Part shown: positions 7,409-15,407 of the stretch, piece by piece
How positions within the stretch are numbered: position 1 is the first letter of the stretch
How the letters are laid out: every line of letters starts with the position of its first letter
Assembly: GCA_020525365.1 (NCBI GenBank)
Contig: JAIZOF010000001.1
Coordinates: 124,001 to 188,000 of the forward strand
Direction of reading: 5' to 3'
DNA: 64,000 nt
Source: Sulfurovum sp.
GTDB lineage: Bacteria > Campylobacterota > Campylobacteria > Campylobacterales > Sulfurovaceae
Position numbers and translations under genes: made by a program
Notes under the pieces: model-generated
The model's database searches: none
What the model saw: the letters and a program-made list of their open reading frames with translations, nothing else
Told to the model about the DNA's origin: nothing

Positions 7409-8320
7409 ATGGACAAATATAACAGTAGTGTAAAAAAACTTATTGATGCACCTTTTTTAAGTACACTCTATTATAAAAATTGTAATGGAAAATACAGACT
7501 GACAATTAGGGCATGGAGATGGTTGAGTATCTTTGTTATTAATTTTCTATTTTTTCTCTCTTTTCATGTAGACATGCAAGTATTGGAAGGTACCTTGAAC
7601 GGTTCAAGACTCCTAGGGTTTCACTTAATTGATCCATTTACTGCATTGGAGATATTTGCAGCAGAGTATCATTTTCATATCAATGTAATTATCGGCAGTA
7701 TGACATTAATTATATTCTATTTTTTGGTAGGAGGAAAAGCCTATTGTGCATGGGTTTGCCCCTATGGTTTTTTAAGTGAAATAGGTGAACGTATTCACCA
7801 GATACTTGTACGAAAGAAAACTATTAAAGGGCATAAATTTAACCCCAATGTACGGTTTATCTTTTGGGTAATTTTTTTGGTAGCTGCAATTATAGATGGG
7901 TATCTTGTCTTTGAGGTAATCAACCCTATTGGGTATTTGAGTCGTGTAATTACCTATGGTTGGAGCTTGGCCATAGTTTGGGTACTTGTAATTTTATTGA
8001 TTGAAATATTTTACTCTCGACGTGCATGGTGTAAATATGTTTGTCCAGTAGGTACCACTTACAACTTGATTGGTTGGGCTAGTATGACAAAAGTACAGTG
8101 GGACATGAACAAGTGTGATCATTGTGGTGCATGTTTGAATGTATGTTTTGAGGATCATGTTCTTGAGTTTATTAAACCAAAATATGACAAGGAGCGTACC
8201 CAAAAAGGGGTAGAAAAGCAGTTAGTTATTAATGGTGATTGTACATTGTGTGGTAGATGTTTTGATGTTTGCCACACCGATGCGTATCATTATGAATTTA
8301 GACTGAAGGATTTTGTTTAA
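7409..8320 (+). CDS. nosH: NosH, NapH-like membrane menaquinol dehydrogenase subunit
   Basis: A protein of about 303 residues with four predicted membrane helices, two CxxxCP motifs at membrane boundaries (CAWVCPYG and CKYVCPVG) and two C-terminal [4Fe-4S] clusters (CDHCGACLNVC and CTLCGRCFDVC) on the cytoplasmic side. This is the NapH/NosH/CcoG-like layout. It would oxidise menaquinol and pass electrons to NosG. Two ATGs are adjacent (7406 and 7409); 7409 has better spacing from the AAGGAT at 7398-7403. The ATG of nosF overlaps its stop (TAATG). Confidence 0.92.
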   Translation: MDKYNSSVKKLIDAPFLSTLYYKNCNGKYRLTIRAWRWLSIFVINFLFFLSFHVDMQVLEGTLNGSRLLGFHLIDPFTALEIFAAEYHFHINVIIGSMTLIIFYFLVGGKAYCAWVCPYGFLSEIGERIHQILVRKKTIKGHKFNPNVRFIFWVIFLVAAIIDGYLVFEVINPIGYLSRVITYGWSLAIVWVLVILLIEIFYSRRAWCKYVCPVGTTYNLIGWASMTKVQWDMNKCDHCGACLNVCFEDHVLEFIKPKYDKERTQKGVEKQLVINGDCTLCGRCFDVCHTDAYHYEFRLKDFV

Positions 8321-8961
8321 TGCTAGTAGATATAAAGCATGTAAGTAAAAAATTTATGGATACAAAAGTACTTAACGATGTAACGTTTCATATTGATAGT
8401 GGAGACCGTATTGCCATGATGGGACCCAATGGTGCAGGTAAAACTACTTTGGTGCGTGCGATACTAGGCTTTTACCATATTGATAGTGGAGAGATTAAGG
8501 TTAGAGGATGCGATCCTGTAAAAAATAGAGTAGATGTTTTGAATCATATCAGCTTTATACCACAGCTGCCTCCACCTGTGAAACTGAGTATTAATGAATT
8601 ATTGATGTATATAGAAAAAAGTACTGGTATTTCCAAAAAGAAGATATATAAAGAGTCTGATCGTTTAGATTTAGATCTTACTAAACAGTTAAATAAACCA
8701 TTTTTCAAGCTTTCAGGAGGCATGAAGCAGAAGCTTTTGATTGCTATTGCATTGTCAAAAAAGAGTGACTTGCTAATTTTTGATGAACCGACAGCCAATC
8801 TTGACCCAAAAGGCAGAAATATTTTTTATGAGCTGCTAGCTGAAATTGATATACACTGCTCAACACTTTTTATTACACATAGACTGGACGAAATAGAGAG
8901 GTTGGTTAACAGAAAGATATACATAGATCTTGGAAAGGTGGTAGAAGATGAAAAAATATAG
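8320..8961 (+). CDS. nosF: NosF, ABC transporter ATPase
   Basis: A 213-residue ABC ATPase with Walker A GPNGAGKTT (about residues 35-43), the signature LSGGMKQK, Walker B LLIFDEPT and the switch histidine in FITHRLDE. With the permease NosY and periplasmic NosD it forms the ABC complex needed for CuZ maturation in NosZ. It is shorter than many NosF proteins, ending soon after the core domain. It starts inside the nosH stop and overlaps nosL by 14 bp, which argues for one polycistronic message. Confidence 0.93.
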   Translation: MLVDIKHVSKKFMDTKVLNDVTFHIDSGDRIAMMGPNGAGKTTLVRAILGFYHIDSGEIKVRGCDPVKNRVDVLNHISFIPQLPPPVKLSINELLMYIEKSTGISKKKIYKESDRLDLDLTKQLNKPFFKLSGGMKQKLLIAIALSKKSDLLIFDEPTANLDPKGRNIFYELLAEIDIHCSTLFITHRLDEIERLVNRKIYIDLGKVVEDEKI

Positions 8962-9418
8962 TCTATTGGTTTCTTTATTGTTTTTGATAATCCTATTTAA
9001 TGGATGCGAAAAAAAACAGATTGGTACAGCAGTAAAAATGCATTGGGACAGAGATATGTGTCAACGCTGTAAGATGGCAATTAGTGAGCGCAAATTTGCA
9101 GTACAAATTATTGATAAAAGGCATAGAAAAGTATATAAATTTGATGATCTAGGATGTGCTATATTGTGGATGGATAGAGTAAAGGCTCCATGGAAAGATC
9201 AGGCAATTATCTGGATTTCTGATGCTAAAACAGGCAAATGGGTTGATGGAAGAAAAGCATTATATATCGAGGGGGCTATTACGCCAATGGCATTTGGTTT
9301 TGCAGCCTACACCAAGCAGACTGTACCACAAAATGTCACTATCTACAACTTGGAAGATATTATACAGAAGATTAGAAAAACTGAAATACAAAATAGTAAA
9401 AGAGTAAAGACATTTTAA
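8948..9418 (+). CDS. nosL: NosL, periplasmic copper-binding lipoprotein
   Basis: A 156-residue lipoprotein: signal ending LFNGC with the lipidated Cys at 20, then MCQRCKM at 37-43, the Cu(I)-binding M-C-x-x-C-x-M motif of NosL, and the C-terminal ISDAKTGKWVDGRKALYI and TPMAFGFAAY motifs. NosL is a copper chaperone that hands copper to NosD or NosZ. The gene overlaps nosF by 14 bp and nosY by one base. Position between nosF and nosY differs from the Wolinella order as I recall it (nosF-nosY-nosL). Confidence 0.92.
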   Translation: MKKYSLLVSLLFLIILFNGCEKKQIGTAVKMHWDRDMCQRCKMAISERKFAVQIIDKRHRKVYKFDDLGCAILWMDRVKAPWKDQAIIWISDAKTGKWVDGRKALYIEGAITPMAFGFAAYTKQTVPQNVTIYNLEDIIQKIRKTEIQNSKRVKTF

Positions 9419-10245
9419 TGAAAAATCTTTTTTTAATTGCATATTTGGATATTAAAGAGTCTCTACGTTCCAAATGGTTTTATGTCTATGCTACAGTCTT
9501 TGGAGGCTTGATGGCACTCTTTTTTATTACTGGGGTATCAGATTCTGTGGTGATGGGGTTTACAGGGTTGAGTAGAATGCTTTTGATCTTTATCCAAGTA
9601 ACAATCATTATCTTACCTATTTTTATTTTAATTACAACAGTTAGGTCAATTTCTGGAGACAGGGAGAGCAATGTGCTTGAGTATATGCTTTCATTTCCTG
9701 TATCATTGAGAGACTACTATTGGGGTAAGATGCTAGGACGCTTTTTAACAGTTTTTCTACCAGTTTTTCTTGCATTGGTGTTAGGGGTTTCTTTTGGGAT
9801 TTTTAAAGATGGTGAGTTGCCTTGGCGTATGGTTTTTCTCTATTCGGCTTTACTCTTTTCCCTTAGTTTTGTCTTTTTAGGATTAGCATTTTTCCTTTCT
9901 GCATTATTAAAGTCAACCGATGTGGCATTGGGAAGTTCCTTCATTGTATGGATTGCAATGCTAGCATTCATTGATATTGCACTGATGGGATTAATGTTGC
10001 AGAATAGAGTAAGCGATGAGCTAATTATTGTATTGGCAATGCTCAATCCAATAGAGATATTTCGTATAGGGGCAATCTCTTTGTTTGATCCCGAGTTAAC
10101 TGTTATTGGCCCTGTAGCATACTATCTTCTAGATACTTTAGGACCAGTATGGCTGATAGTCTATGCCCTTGTCTACCCTATTGCTATAGGATTATTGTTG
10201 GCATATATGGGCTATCTTGCTTTTAGAAAAACAGACCTTTTGTAA
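9418..10245 (+). CDS. nosY: NosY, ABC transporter permease
   Basis: A 275-residue hydrophobic protein with about six membrane helices (near 21-40, 56-75, 105-124, 138-158, 172-191, 243-264) and the cytoplasmic motif GDRESNVLEYMLSFPVS typical of ABC-2/NosY permeases. It forms the membrane part of the NosDFY complex. The start overlaps the nosL stop (TAATG). Twenty bp separate it from the next gene. Confidence 0.92.
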   Translation: MKNLFLIAYLDIKESLRSKWFYVYATVFGGLMALFFITGVSDSVVMGFTGLSRMLLIFIQVTIIILPIFILITTVRSISGDRESNVLEYMLSFPVSLRDYYWGKMLGRFLTVFLPVFLALVLGVSFGIFKDGELPWRMVFLYSALLFSLSFVFLGLAFFLSALLKSTDVALGSSFIVWIAMLAFIDIALMGLMLQNRVSDELIIVLAMLNPIEIFRIGAISLFDPELTVIGPVAYYLLDTLGPVWLIVYALVYPIAIGLLLAYMGYLAFRKTDLL

Positions 10246-10265
10246 ATATAAATAAAGGAGTGGTC

Positions 10266-10739
10266 ATGAAAATACTACTTATTCTTACGTCACTTTTAGG
10301 ACTATTTTACGCACAAGAACCCTTTAATGGAAAGATTATGGTGCTAAAGCAGCAACTTGACCCTGTCTATCAGATCCCATTGAAAGAGGATTCAAAGTGG
10401 CAATGTGAAGCTATACTTAAAAGTAGACAAAAAGCATTTTTTGTTTCTGTCAAGTCGATGATGCAGGTCTATTGGCATCAGTCATATTTTAAAAAGAATA
10501 GTTTACTTTTGGATGATATCGATAAGCTCTATATCAAAGATTTTCTTAATGGAAAGAAAATAGAGGCGAACAAGGCTTTCTATCTTTTTGGAAGTAGAGT
10601 TGTTGGTCCCCATGGGGATGATTTGATTCCTTTTGTTTCTCAGCAAAATGCAAAACTTTTCAAGCTCAAGCATGGCGGCACTAAGATACTCCCATTCTCT
10701 CGTTTAAGCAAAGGATTGATAAGATATTTGGATATGTGA
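10266..10739 (+). CDS. Second NosL-family protein, without the CxxC copper motif
   Basis: The ATG at 10266 has an AAAGGAG site 5 bp upstream; an in-frame GTG at 10260 overlaps that site and is not used here. The 157-residue product has a Sec signal (residues 1-17, FYAQ) and, from about residue 75, the NosL-type core LYIKDFLNGKKIEANKAF, GSRVVGPHGDDLIPF and KLKHGGTKIL. The Met-Cys-x-x-Cys-x-Met motif of NosL is missing; a single Cys occurs near residue 47 (WQCEAIL). As the last gene of the nos cluster it may be a structural partner of NosL or a holder of copper through His/Met. Function is unknown. Confidence 0.75.
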   Translation: MKILLILTSLLGLFYAQEPFNGKIMVLKQQLDPVYQIPLKEDSKWQCEAILKSRQKAFFVSVKSMMQVYWHQSYFKKNSLLLDDIDKLYIKDFLNGKKIEANKAFYLFGSRVVGPHGDDLIPFVSQQNAKLFKLKHGGTKILPFSRLSKGLIRYLDM

Positions 10740-10821
10740 TATTGCCAAATAGATAACTATATATTTTCTGTTCTTATATCAAAGTAGTTAAGTTAACGGT
10801 ATTCCAAAAAAGGAAAGAATA

Positions 10822-11343
10822 ATGAAACAACCAGAACCCATTAATGAAGAGATCATACTAAAAAATAATGTTTATATTGAAAGCGATACTGATCTAAAAG
10901 GGGTGATTACCTATGTTAATGATTATTTTGCAGAGATTTCACGCTATAGAGAAGATGAACTTATTGGGCAACCTCATAATATTGTTCGTCATCCCGATAT
11001 GCCATGTATTCTCTATAAGATACTTTGGGATCGTATCCAAAATGGACAGAATTTTGTCGCAGCAATTAAAAATCTTGCCAAAGATGGGAAATACTATTGG
11101 GTCTTTACCGATTTTGAAATACTCAAAGATGAACAGGAAAACCCAATAGGATACAAAGCATCACGCAAGAAGATTTCCAAACATGTTGCCGATATACTAA
11201 ACCCAATCTACAAAAAACTGGTAGAAGTAGAAAAAGAAGGTGGCATGGAAGCATCAGAGAAGTACTTAAATAATTTTTTGAAGTCTCATGGAGATGATAT
11301 TACCGTAGACAATATGCTTGAAGAGATACACCACCTCTATTAG
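10822..11343 (+). CDS. Stand-alone PAS domain protein of the Aer type
   Basis: A 173-residue cytoplasmic protein made of one PAS domain (about residues 20-125) and a short helical tail. The segment IVRHPDMP and the K-x-G-x-Y-Y-W-V strand match the FAD-binding PAS of aerotaxis receptors (Aer) and of Campylobacter CetB, which senses redox state and signals through a separate membrane partner. No methyl-accepting, kinase or GGDEF domain is present. It lies just after the nos genes but 82 bp away with its own AAAGGAAAG ribosome site, so co-transcription is uncertain. No chemotaxis gene is in the window. Confidence 0.8.
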   Translation: MKQPEPINEEIILKNNVYIESDTDLKGVITYVNDYFAEISRYREDELIGQPHNIVRHPDMPCILYKILWDRIQNGQNFVAAIKNLAKDGKYYWVFTDFEILKDEQENPIGYKASRKKISKHVADILNPIYKKLVEVEKEGGMEASEKYLNNFLKSHGDDITVDNMLEEIHHLY

Positions 11344-11410
11344 GTTAACTTGGATTTATTAATCTATAGTAGTGTTTTTGATATATAACTGCAATCATAA
11401 GGATAAAAGA

Positions 11411-11521
11411 ATGATGCCTATGATAAAGTATAGTAAGTCAAGAAAAGTATTGAATGCCATATCATGTCTTGACTCAAATACAAAAAGAGAAAGCTATTAT
11501 GGAATATTGTATTTATGCTAA
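11411..11521 (+). CDS. Possible 36-codon small ORF in the gap before rqcH
   Basis: The frame from ATG 11411 runs 36 codons (MMPMIKYSKSRK... ending YGILYLC) and follows an AAGGATAA ribosome-like site with good spacing. It is the only open stretch in the 209-bp gap between the PAS gene and rqcH. Its first half also contains one arm of an 8-bp inverted repeat (AGTCAAGA 11436-11443, TCTTGACT 11467-11474), so the region could be structured RNA instead. No homology is recognised. Confidence 0.2.
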   Translation: MMPMIKYSKSRKVLNAISCLDSNTKRESYYGILYLC

Positions 11522-11552
11522 ATAAATCAATATTCTACCAACACTATAATCT

Positions 11553-12911
11553 ATGAAACTCAAAGAACTTCAAGCTATTTCCAAACGCCTTAATAATTTT
11601 ACCTACCTTTCTCGTGCTAGACGCATAGAAGATAATATCGTTGAACTTGTTTTCAATAAAGATCAAAGCTACTTTTTTAATATGACACGCGGTCATAGCT
11701 TTGTCTACAAGGCATCTAGCCAAAGACCACTTCAGGGCTATAGTGCCCCTTTTGATACCCTGCTCCATTCTTTACTGGCAGCAAGTAGGTTGCTAGAAGT
11801 TTCTGTACCAGAAAATGATCGTATATTGCGTATTAAAATTGCCCCCAAAAGTACCTATAAAGACAAAGCAGTTACCTTGCAATTGGAGTTTACAGGCAAG
11901 AATACTAATGCTATACTTCTTGATGAAAACGAGGTGATTATCGAAGCACTTCGCCATATTGACAGTGAAAGCTCTTTTCGTGTGGTGCGCCCAGGAATTG
12001 AACTTCTTCCTATTCCGCCAAGAGGGGAAAGCAAAAAGCAAGAAATAGACAGTAGAGAACAAACAATAGATATTGATTTTATTCTGGAGGAGCGATACAA
12101 AGTTATTCAAGCCAAGCGCCTTGAAGAGATGAAACAGCAGAAGATTTCTTCTGTTACCAAAAAGATTATCAGGCTACAACAAGAACTTGATAGACTATCT
12201 AATGAAGCTTTGCTGGAAACAGAAGTACAGAAAAATATAGAATTAGGGAACCTCATTCTTGCCAATCTCTATCAAATTAAACCCTATGATACCAAGCTAA
12301 AGACTAATGATTTTGAGGGCAATGAGATTATCATCAAACTACCTAAAAATGTTACAGTCAATCGTTACAGTGATCACTTTTTCAATCTTGCAAAGCGTGC
12401 TAAAAGCAAGGCAAAAAACATTCATATCGAGAGAGAGAACCTTGAGAGTAAAAAACACTTCTATGAGAATATTCTTTGTGCTATTAAGCAGGCAAAATCC
12501 CCCTATGCACTGGAACTTCTTGTCCCTAAGCGAGGAAAGTCTCAGCGTAAAAAAGAGAAGCTTAGAGAGGGGGAACTCTTCTGGATTGAAGATTACAAGG
12601 TAATGGTTGGACGTAATAGCAAAGAGAATCAAGTACTTCTTAAGATGGCTAAGGGTAATGATATTTGGATGCATACTCGTGAAATCCCTGGTTCACATGT
12701 TATTATTCGTACTGATAAGCAGAACCTTCCTGACTCTGTACTCAATGCTGCGGCCAAACTTTGTGTTGATTTTTCAACCAATCAACCTGGAAATTATCTT
12801 GTCGACCACACTAAACGTAAGTTTGTCAAAATACAAGAGGGCTCTAGCGTTGAGTATGATAAGTATCAGACCATTCCTATTCTTAAAGAGGGCGTAGAGA
12901 TACGGGTTTAA
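11553..12911 (+). CDS. rqcH: Rqc2/RqcH-type NFACT protein, ribosome quality control
   Basis: A 452-residue protein. The N-terminal NFACT-N region covers about 1-200, a coiled-coil middle (about 185-330) has many charged heptads, and the C-terminal NFACT-R domain holds DIWMHTREIPGSHVII and VDFSTNQPGNYLVDHT. RqcH binds stalled 50S subunits carrying peptidyl-tRNA and adds alanine tails that mark nascent chains for degradation. Older annotations call it fibronectin-binding protein. The start is clear from the protein, but no ribosome site is visible and a TATAAT (11545-11550) ends only 2 bp before the ATG, so the true promoter is unclear. Confidence 0.88.
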   Translation: MKLKELQAISKRLNNFTYLSRARRIEDNIVELVFNKDQSYFFNMTRGHSFVYKASSQRPLQGYSAPFDTLLHSLLAASRLLEVSVPENDRILRIKIAPKSTYKDKAVTLQLEFTGKNTNAILLDENEVIIEALRHIDSESSFRVVRPGIELLPIPPRGESKKQEIDSREQTIDIDFILEERYKVIQAKRLEEMKQQKISSVTKKIIRLQQELDRLSNEALLETEVQKNIELGNLILANLYQIKPYDTKLKTNDFEGNEIIIKLPKNVTVNRYSDHFFNLAKRAKSKAKNIHIERENLESKKHFYENILCAIKQAKSPYALELLVPKRGKSQRKKEKLREGELFWIEDYKVMVGRNSKENQVLLKMAKGNDIWMHTREIPGSHVIIRTDKQNLPDSVLNAAAKLCVDFSTNQPGNYLVDHTKRKFVKIQEGSSVEYDKYQTIPILKEGVEIRV

Positions 12912-12919
12912 CTCCCTTA

Positions 12920-12928
12920 TGGTATAAT
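12920..12928 (+). promoter_or_regulatory. cdsA extended -10 promoter
   Basis: TGg-TATAAT at 12920-12928, just after the rqcH stop. A start near 12935 gives a leader of about 20 nt carrying the AAGGAT ribosome site of cdsA. Confidence 0.6.
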
Positions 12929-12953
12929 TTTCTATATTATTCAAGGATAGAAG

Positions 12954-13712
12954 ATGACAAGGATCTTTGCAGACCATCAAGAGCGTTGGTTTACCGGTAT
13001 TGGGCTACTAGTAGTAATTGGCTTTATTGGTTGGATAGATAACTTTTTTATAATGTGGGCTTTTTTGGGTACTATTTACATATTTGCATTCTATGAAGCG
13101 ATGAGACTCTTTAAGCTTGTTGGCTCTTCTGCCTACTTCTGGGCAGTGCTACTGTGGATTTTTGCCTATTTTTATCCTAATCCTGATGACCTTTTCTATT
13201 TTGTTGCCATTATCTTTGGAGGCTCTATTGCTTACTTTCATAATTTTGATAAACGATTAATCCTGCCATTTATGTATCCTGTTAGTGGTATTTTCTTCTT
13301 TTTAATTCTTTATAGTGATTTTGGTATTCAGGCAATGTTTTGGTTGTTAGTTACTGTTGCCTTGACAGATGTGATGGCATTTTTTACTGGTAAGGCAATT
13401 GGGCATACCAAGTTCTCTGATACATCCCCAAACAAGACCCTTGAAGGGGTGATTGGCGGTATTGTATTTGCTACAGCGGTAGGCACCTATGTGGGACTCT
13501 ACATCGCACCGTTTGGGGTTGCTTTTGTAGTAACTTTGTTAACTTCTATTGCTTCAGTCTTTGGTGATCTTTTTGAGAGCTATCTCAAACGTGAGGCGAG
13601 AGTCAAAGACAGTGGAGATTTATTGCCAGGGCATGGTGGTATTCTTGATCGTATTGATGGCTATCTTTTTGGTGCACCCATGATGGTTATAGCACTTCGA
13701 GCATTTTTGTAA
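12954..13712 (+). CDS. cdsA: Phosphatidate cytidylyltransferase
   Basis: A 252-residue integral membrane protein with about seven helices. The C-terminal signature S-YLKREARVKDSGDLLPGHGGILDR-D (split here as SYLKREARVKDSG and LLPGHGGILDRIDG) is diagnostic of CdsA, which makes CDP-diacylglycerol from phosphatidate and CTP, the branch point of phospholipid synthesis. The ATG follows AAGGATAG. Dxr starts 3 bp after the stop, so cdsA-dxr is probably one transcript, as in many Campylobacterota. Confidence 0.95.
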   Translation: MTRIFADHQERWFTGIGLLVVIGFIGWIDNFFIMWAFLGTIYIFAFYEAMRLFKLVGSSAYFWAVLLWIFAYFYPNPDDLFYFVAIIFGGSIAYFHNFDKRLILPFMYPVSGIFFFLILYSDFGIQAMFWLLVTVALTDVMAFFTGKAIGHTKFSDTSPNKTLEGVIGGIVFATAVGTYVGLYIAPFGVAFVVTLLTSIASVFGDLFESYLKREARVKDSGDLLPGHGGILDRIDGYLFGAPMMVIALRAFL

Positions 13713-13715
13713 ATA

Positions 13716-14792
13716 ATGTCCATTGTCCTTTTAGGCTCTACTGGATCTATTGGGGTCAATACCCTTATTGTTGCTAAAGACTATAACATTGAAATCGAAG
13801 CATTAGTCGCAGGCAATAATATAGACCTGCTCAACCAGCAGATTGTTCAATATAAGCCAAAGATGGTTGCTATTGCCAATAAGGCAGACAAATATAGAGT
13901 TAATCACCCTAATGTACACATTGGGACAGAAGGAATCCTTTCTGTTATTGAAGAGAGTCAAAGTACTACTATTGTCAATGCCCTTGTGGGCTACACAGGT
14001 GTAGCCCCTACTTTCAAAGCAATACAACTTGGTAAAAAGGTTGCACTTGCCAACAAGGAATCCCTTGTTGTTGCCGGTGCTTTTATTGATATGTCGTATA
14101 TTGTTCCTATTGACTCTGAACACTTTGGGCTTTGGTATCTCATGGGCGATCGCTCTTTCTCCAAGCTTTATATTACTGCTAGTGGTGGTGCATTTAGGGA
14201 GTGGTCAACAGAGAAGATGAAAGATGCCACTTTCTCTGATGCACTAAAGCACCCCAATTGGAGCATGGGAAATAAAATTACCATTGACTCAGCAACTATG
14301 ACCAATAAACTCTTTGAGATACTGGAAGCTAAATGGTTCTTTGATACCAATAATATCGATGCTCTTATTGAAAAAAAATCTATTATTCATGCCTTATGTG
14401 AGTTTAAGGATGGTTCCACTACTGCTCACTTTGCTGGCGTGGATATGAAACTTCCTATCGCTTTTGCCCTTAGAGACAAGATTGAAGAATCTATTCTCCC
14501 CCCAGTAAATCTACTTGAGATTGGTTCTCTTGAATTTTTCCCCATCAAAGCATCACGCTACCCTATTTGGAGTATCAAGGAGCATATCCTTCAAAACCCT
14601 CATCTAGGAGTTGTGATTAATGCTGCCAATGAAGTTGCTATAGAGAAGTTTCAAAAAGAGAAATGTTCATTTTTCGGCATGAGTGATATTGTGCTGAATG
14701 CCTATAGGCATTTTGAAGATATTAGACCAAATGATATTAAAGAGATTATTGAGATAGATCAAGAGGTTAGGAAATATGCTAGTTTATTATAG
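13716..14792 (+). CDS. dxr: 1-deoxy-D-xylulose-5-phosphate reductoisomerase
   Basis: A 358-residue enzyme of the MEP isoprenoid pathway converting DXP to MEP with NADPH. Visible motifs are the dinucleotide fold GSTGSIGVNT (residues 7-16), the metal and substrate loop PIDSEHFGLW, the catalytic stretch TASGGAFREW and HPNWSMGNKITIDSATM, and NAANEVAIEKF near the C terminus. It is somewhat shorter than E. coli Dxr (398), as is usual here. Dxs, the preceding enzyme of the pathway, is also in this window at 49335-51143. No ribosome site lies in the 3-bp gap, so it likely depends on cdsA translation. Confidence 0.96.
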   Translation: MSIVLLGSTGSIGVNTLIVAKDYNIEIEALVAGNNIDLLNQQIVQYKPKMVAIANKADKYRVNHPNVHIGTEGILSVIEESQSTTIVNALVGYTGVAPTFKAIQLGKKVALANKESLVVAGAFIDMSYIVPIDSEHFGLWYLMGDRSFSKLYITASGGAFREWSTEKMKDATFSDALKHPNWSMGNKITIDSATMTNKLFEILEAKWFFDTNNIDALIEKKSIIHALCEFKDGSTTAHFAGVDMKLPIAFALRDKIEESILPPVNLLEIGSLEFFPIKASRYPIWSIKEHILQNPHLGVVINAANEVAIEKFQKEKCSFFGMSDIVLNAYRHFEDIRPNDIKEIIEIDQEVRKYASLL

Positions 14793-14831
14793 GAACCCAC
14801 AAGAGAATTTTCTAGAACAAAAGGAATTTTT

Positions 14832-15359
14832 ATGAGACTTCTAATACTACACGGGTGGGGTGGTTCTGATTTTCCTCATTGGCAAGCACATCTTGCTTGT
14901 GAAGTAGCTAAAAATTATGGTACTGTCTCTTTTCCATTGCTTGACAATCCTCACTTCCCTAGTAAAAATCGTTGGATCAAACAGGTTAAAGCTATACTAG
15001 AAAAGTTTAAGCCCGATACTGTAGTTTGCCACTCCCTTTCCAATACCCTTTGGTTTTGGCTTTGCCAAGAGGAGATAGAGACAGTAGAGAGACTCTTTAT
15101 GGTCTCTCCTCCAAGTCTACAAACTATAGAAAATACTATCAAGACTTTCTTTCCTTGTGAGGTACCTAAAAATATTTATGCCAAAAAGGTACATATGATT
15201 GTCTCTGATAACGATCAGTGGGTCAAGATGATAGAGGCAGAAGGTATTGCAATGCAGATAGGCGCCTTTTTGAGTGTGATACAAAGTGCTGGACATATTA
15301 ATGCTGATAGTGGGTATGGAAAATGGGAATTGATAGAAAAGTTGGTTTTGAGGAAATAA
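14832..15359 (+). CDS. RBBP9/YdeN-family alpha/beta hydrolase
   Basis: A 175-residue protein starting MRLLILHGWGGSDFPHWQAHL, the HGWGGS-x-x-x-HW motif of the RBBP9/YdeN serine hydrolase family. The nucleophile is probably the serine in VVCHSLSN (near residue 62), with the aspartate in VSDNDQWV and the histidine in SAGHINADSGYG completing the triad. The substrate is unknown. An AAGGAATTTTT site precedes the ATG. It lies between dxr and tsaD on the same strand. Confidence 0.85.
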   Translation: MRLLILHGWGGSDFPHWQAHLACEVAKNYGTVSFPLLDNPHFPSKNRWIKQVKAILEKFKPDTVVCHSLSNTLWFWLCQEEIETVERLFMVSPPSLQTIENTIKTFFPCEVPKNIYAKKVHMIVSDNDQWVKMIEAEGIAMQIGAFLSVIQSAGHINADSGYGKWELIEKLVLRK

Positions 15360-15407
15360 TGAGTAGTGTATACCAATATGCTTTGCTAAGTTATAGGAGT
15401 ACCCCTG

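Noticed and set aside
10260-10265. GTG at 10260 as start of the second NosL-like gene
   Set aside because: The codon overlaps the AAAGGAG ribosome site; the ATG at 10266 has correct spacing.
11545-11550. TATAAT as the rqcH promoter with a leaderless start
   Set aside because: It ends only 2 bp before the ATG, so transcription would begin inside the gene; the family N terminus starts at this ATG.
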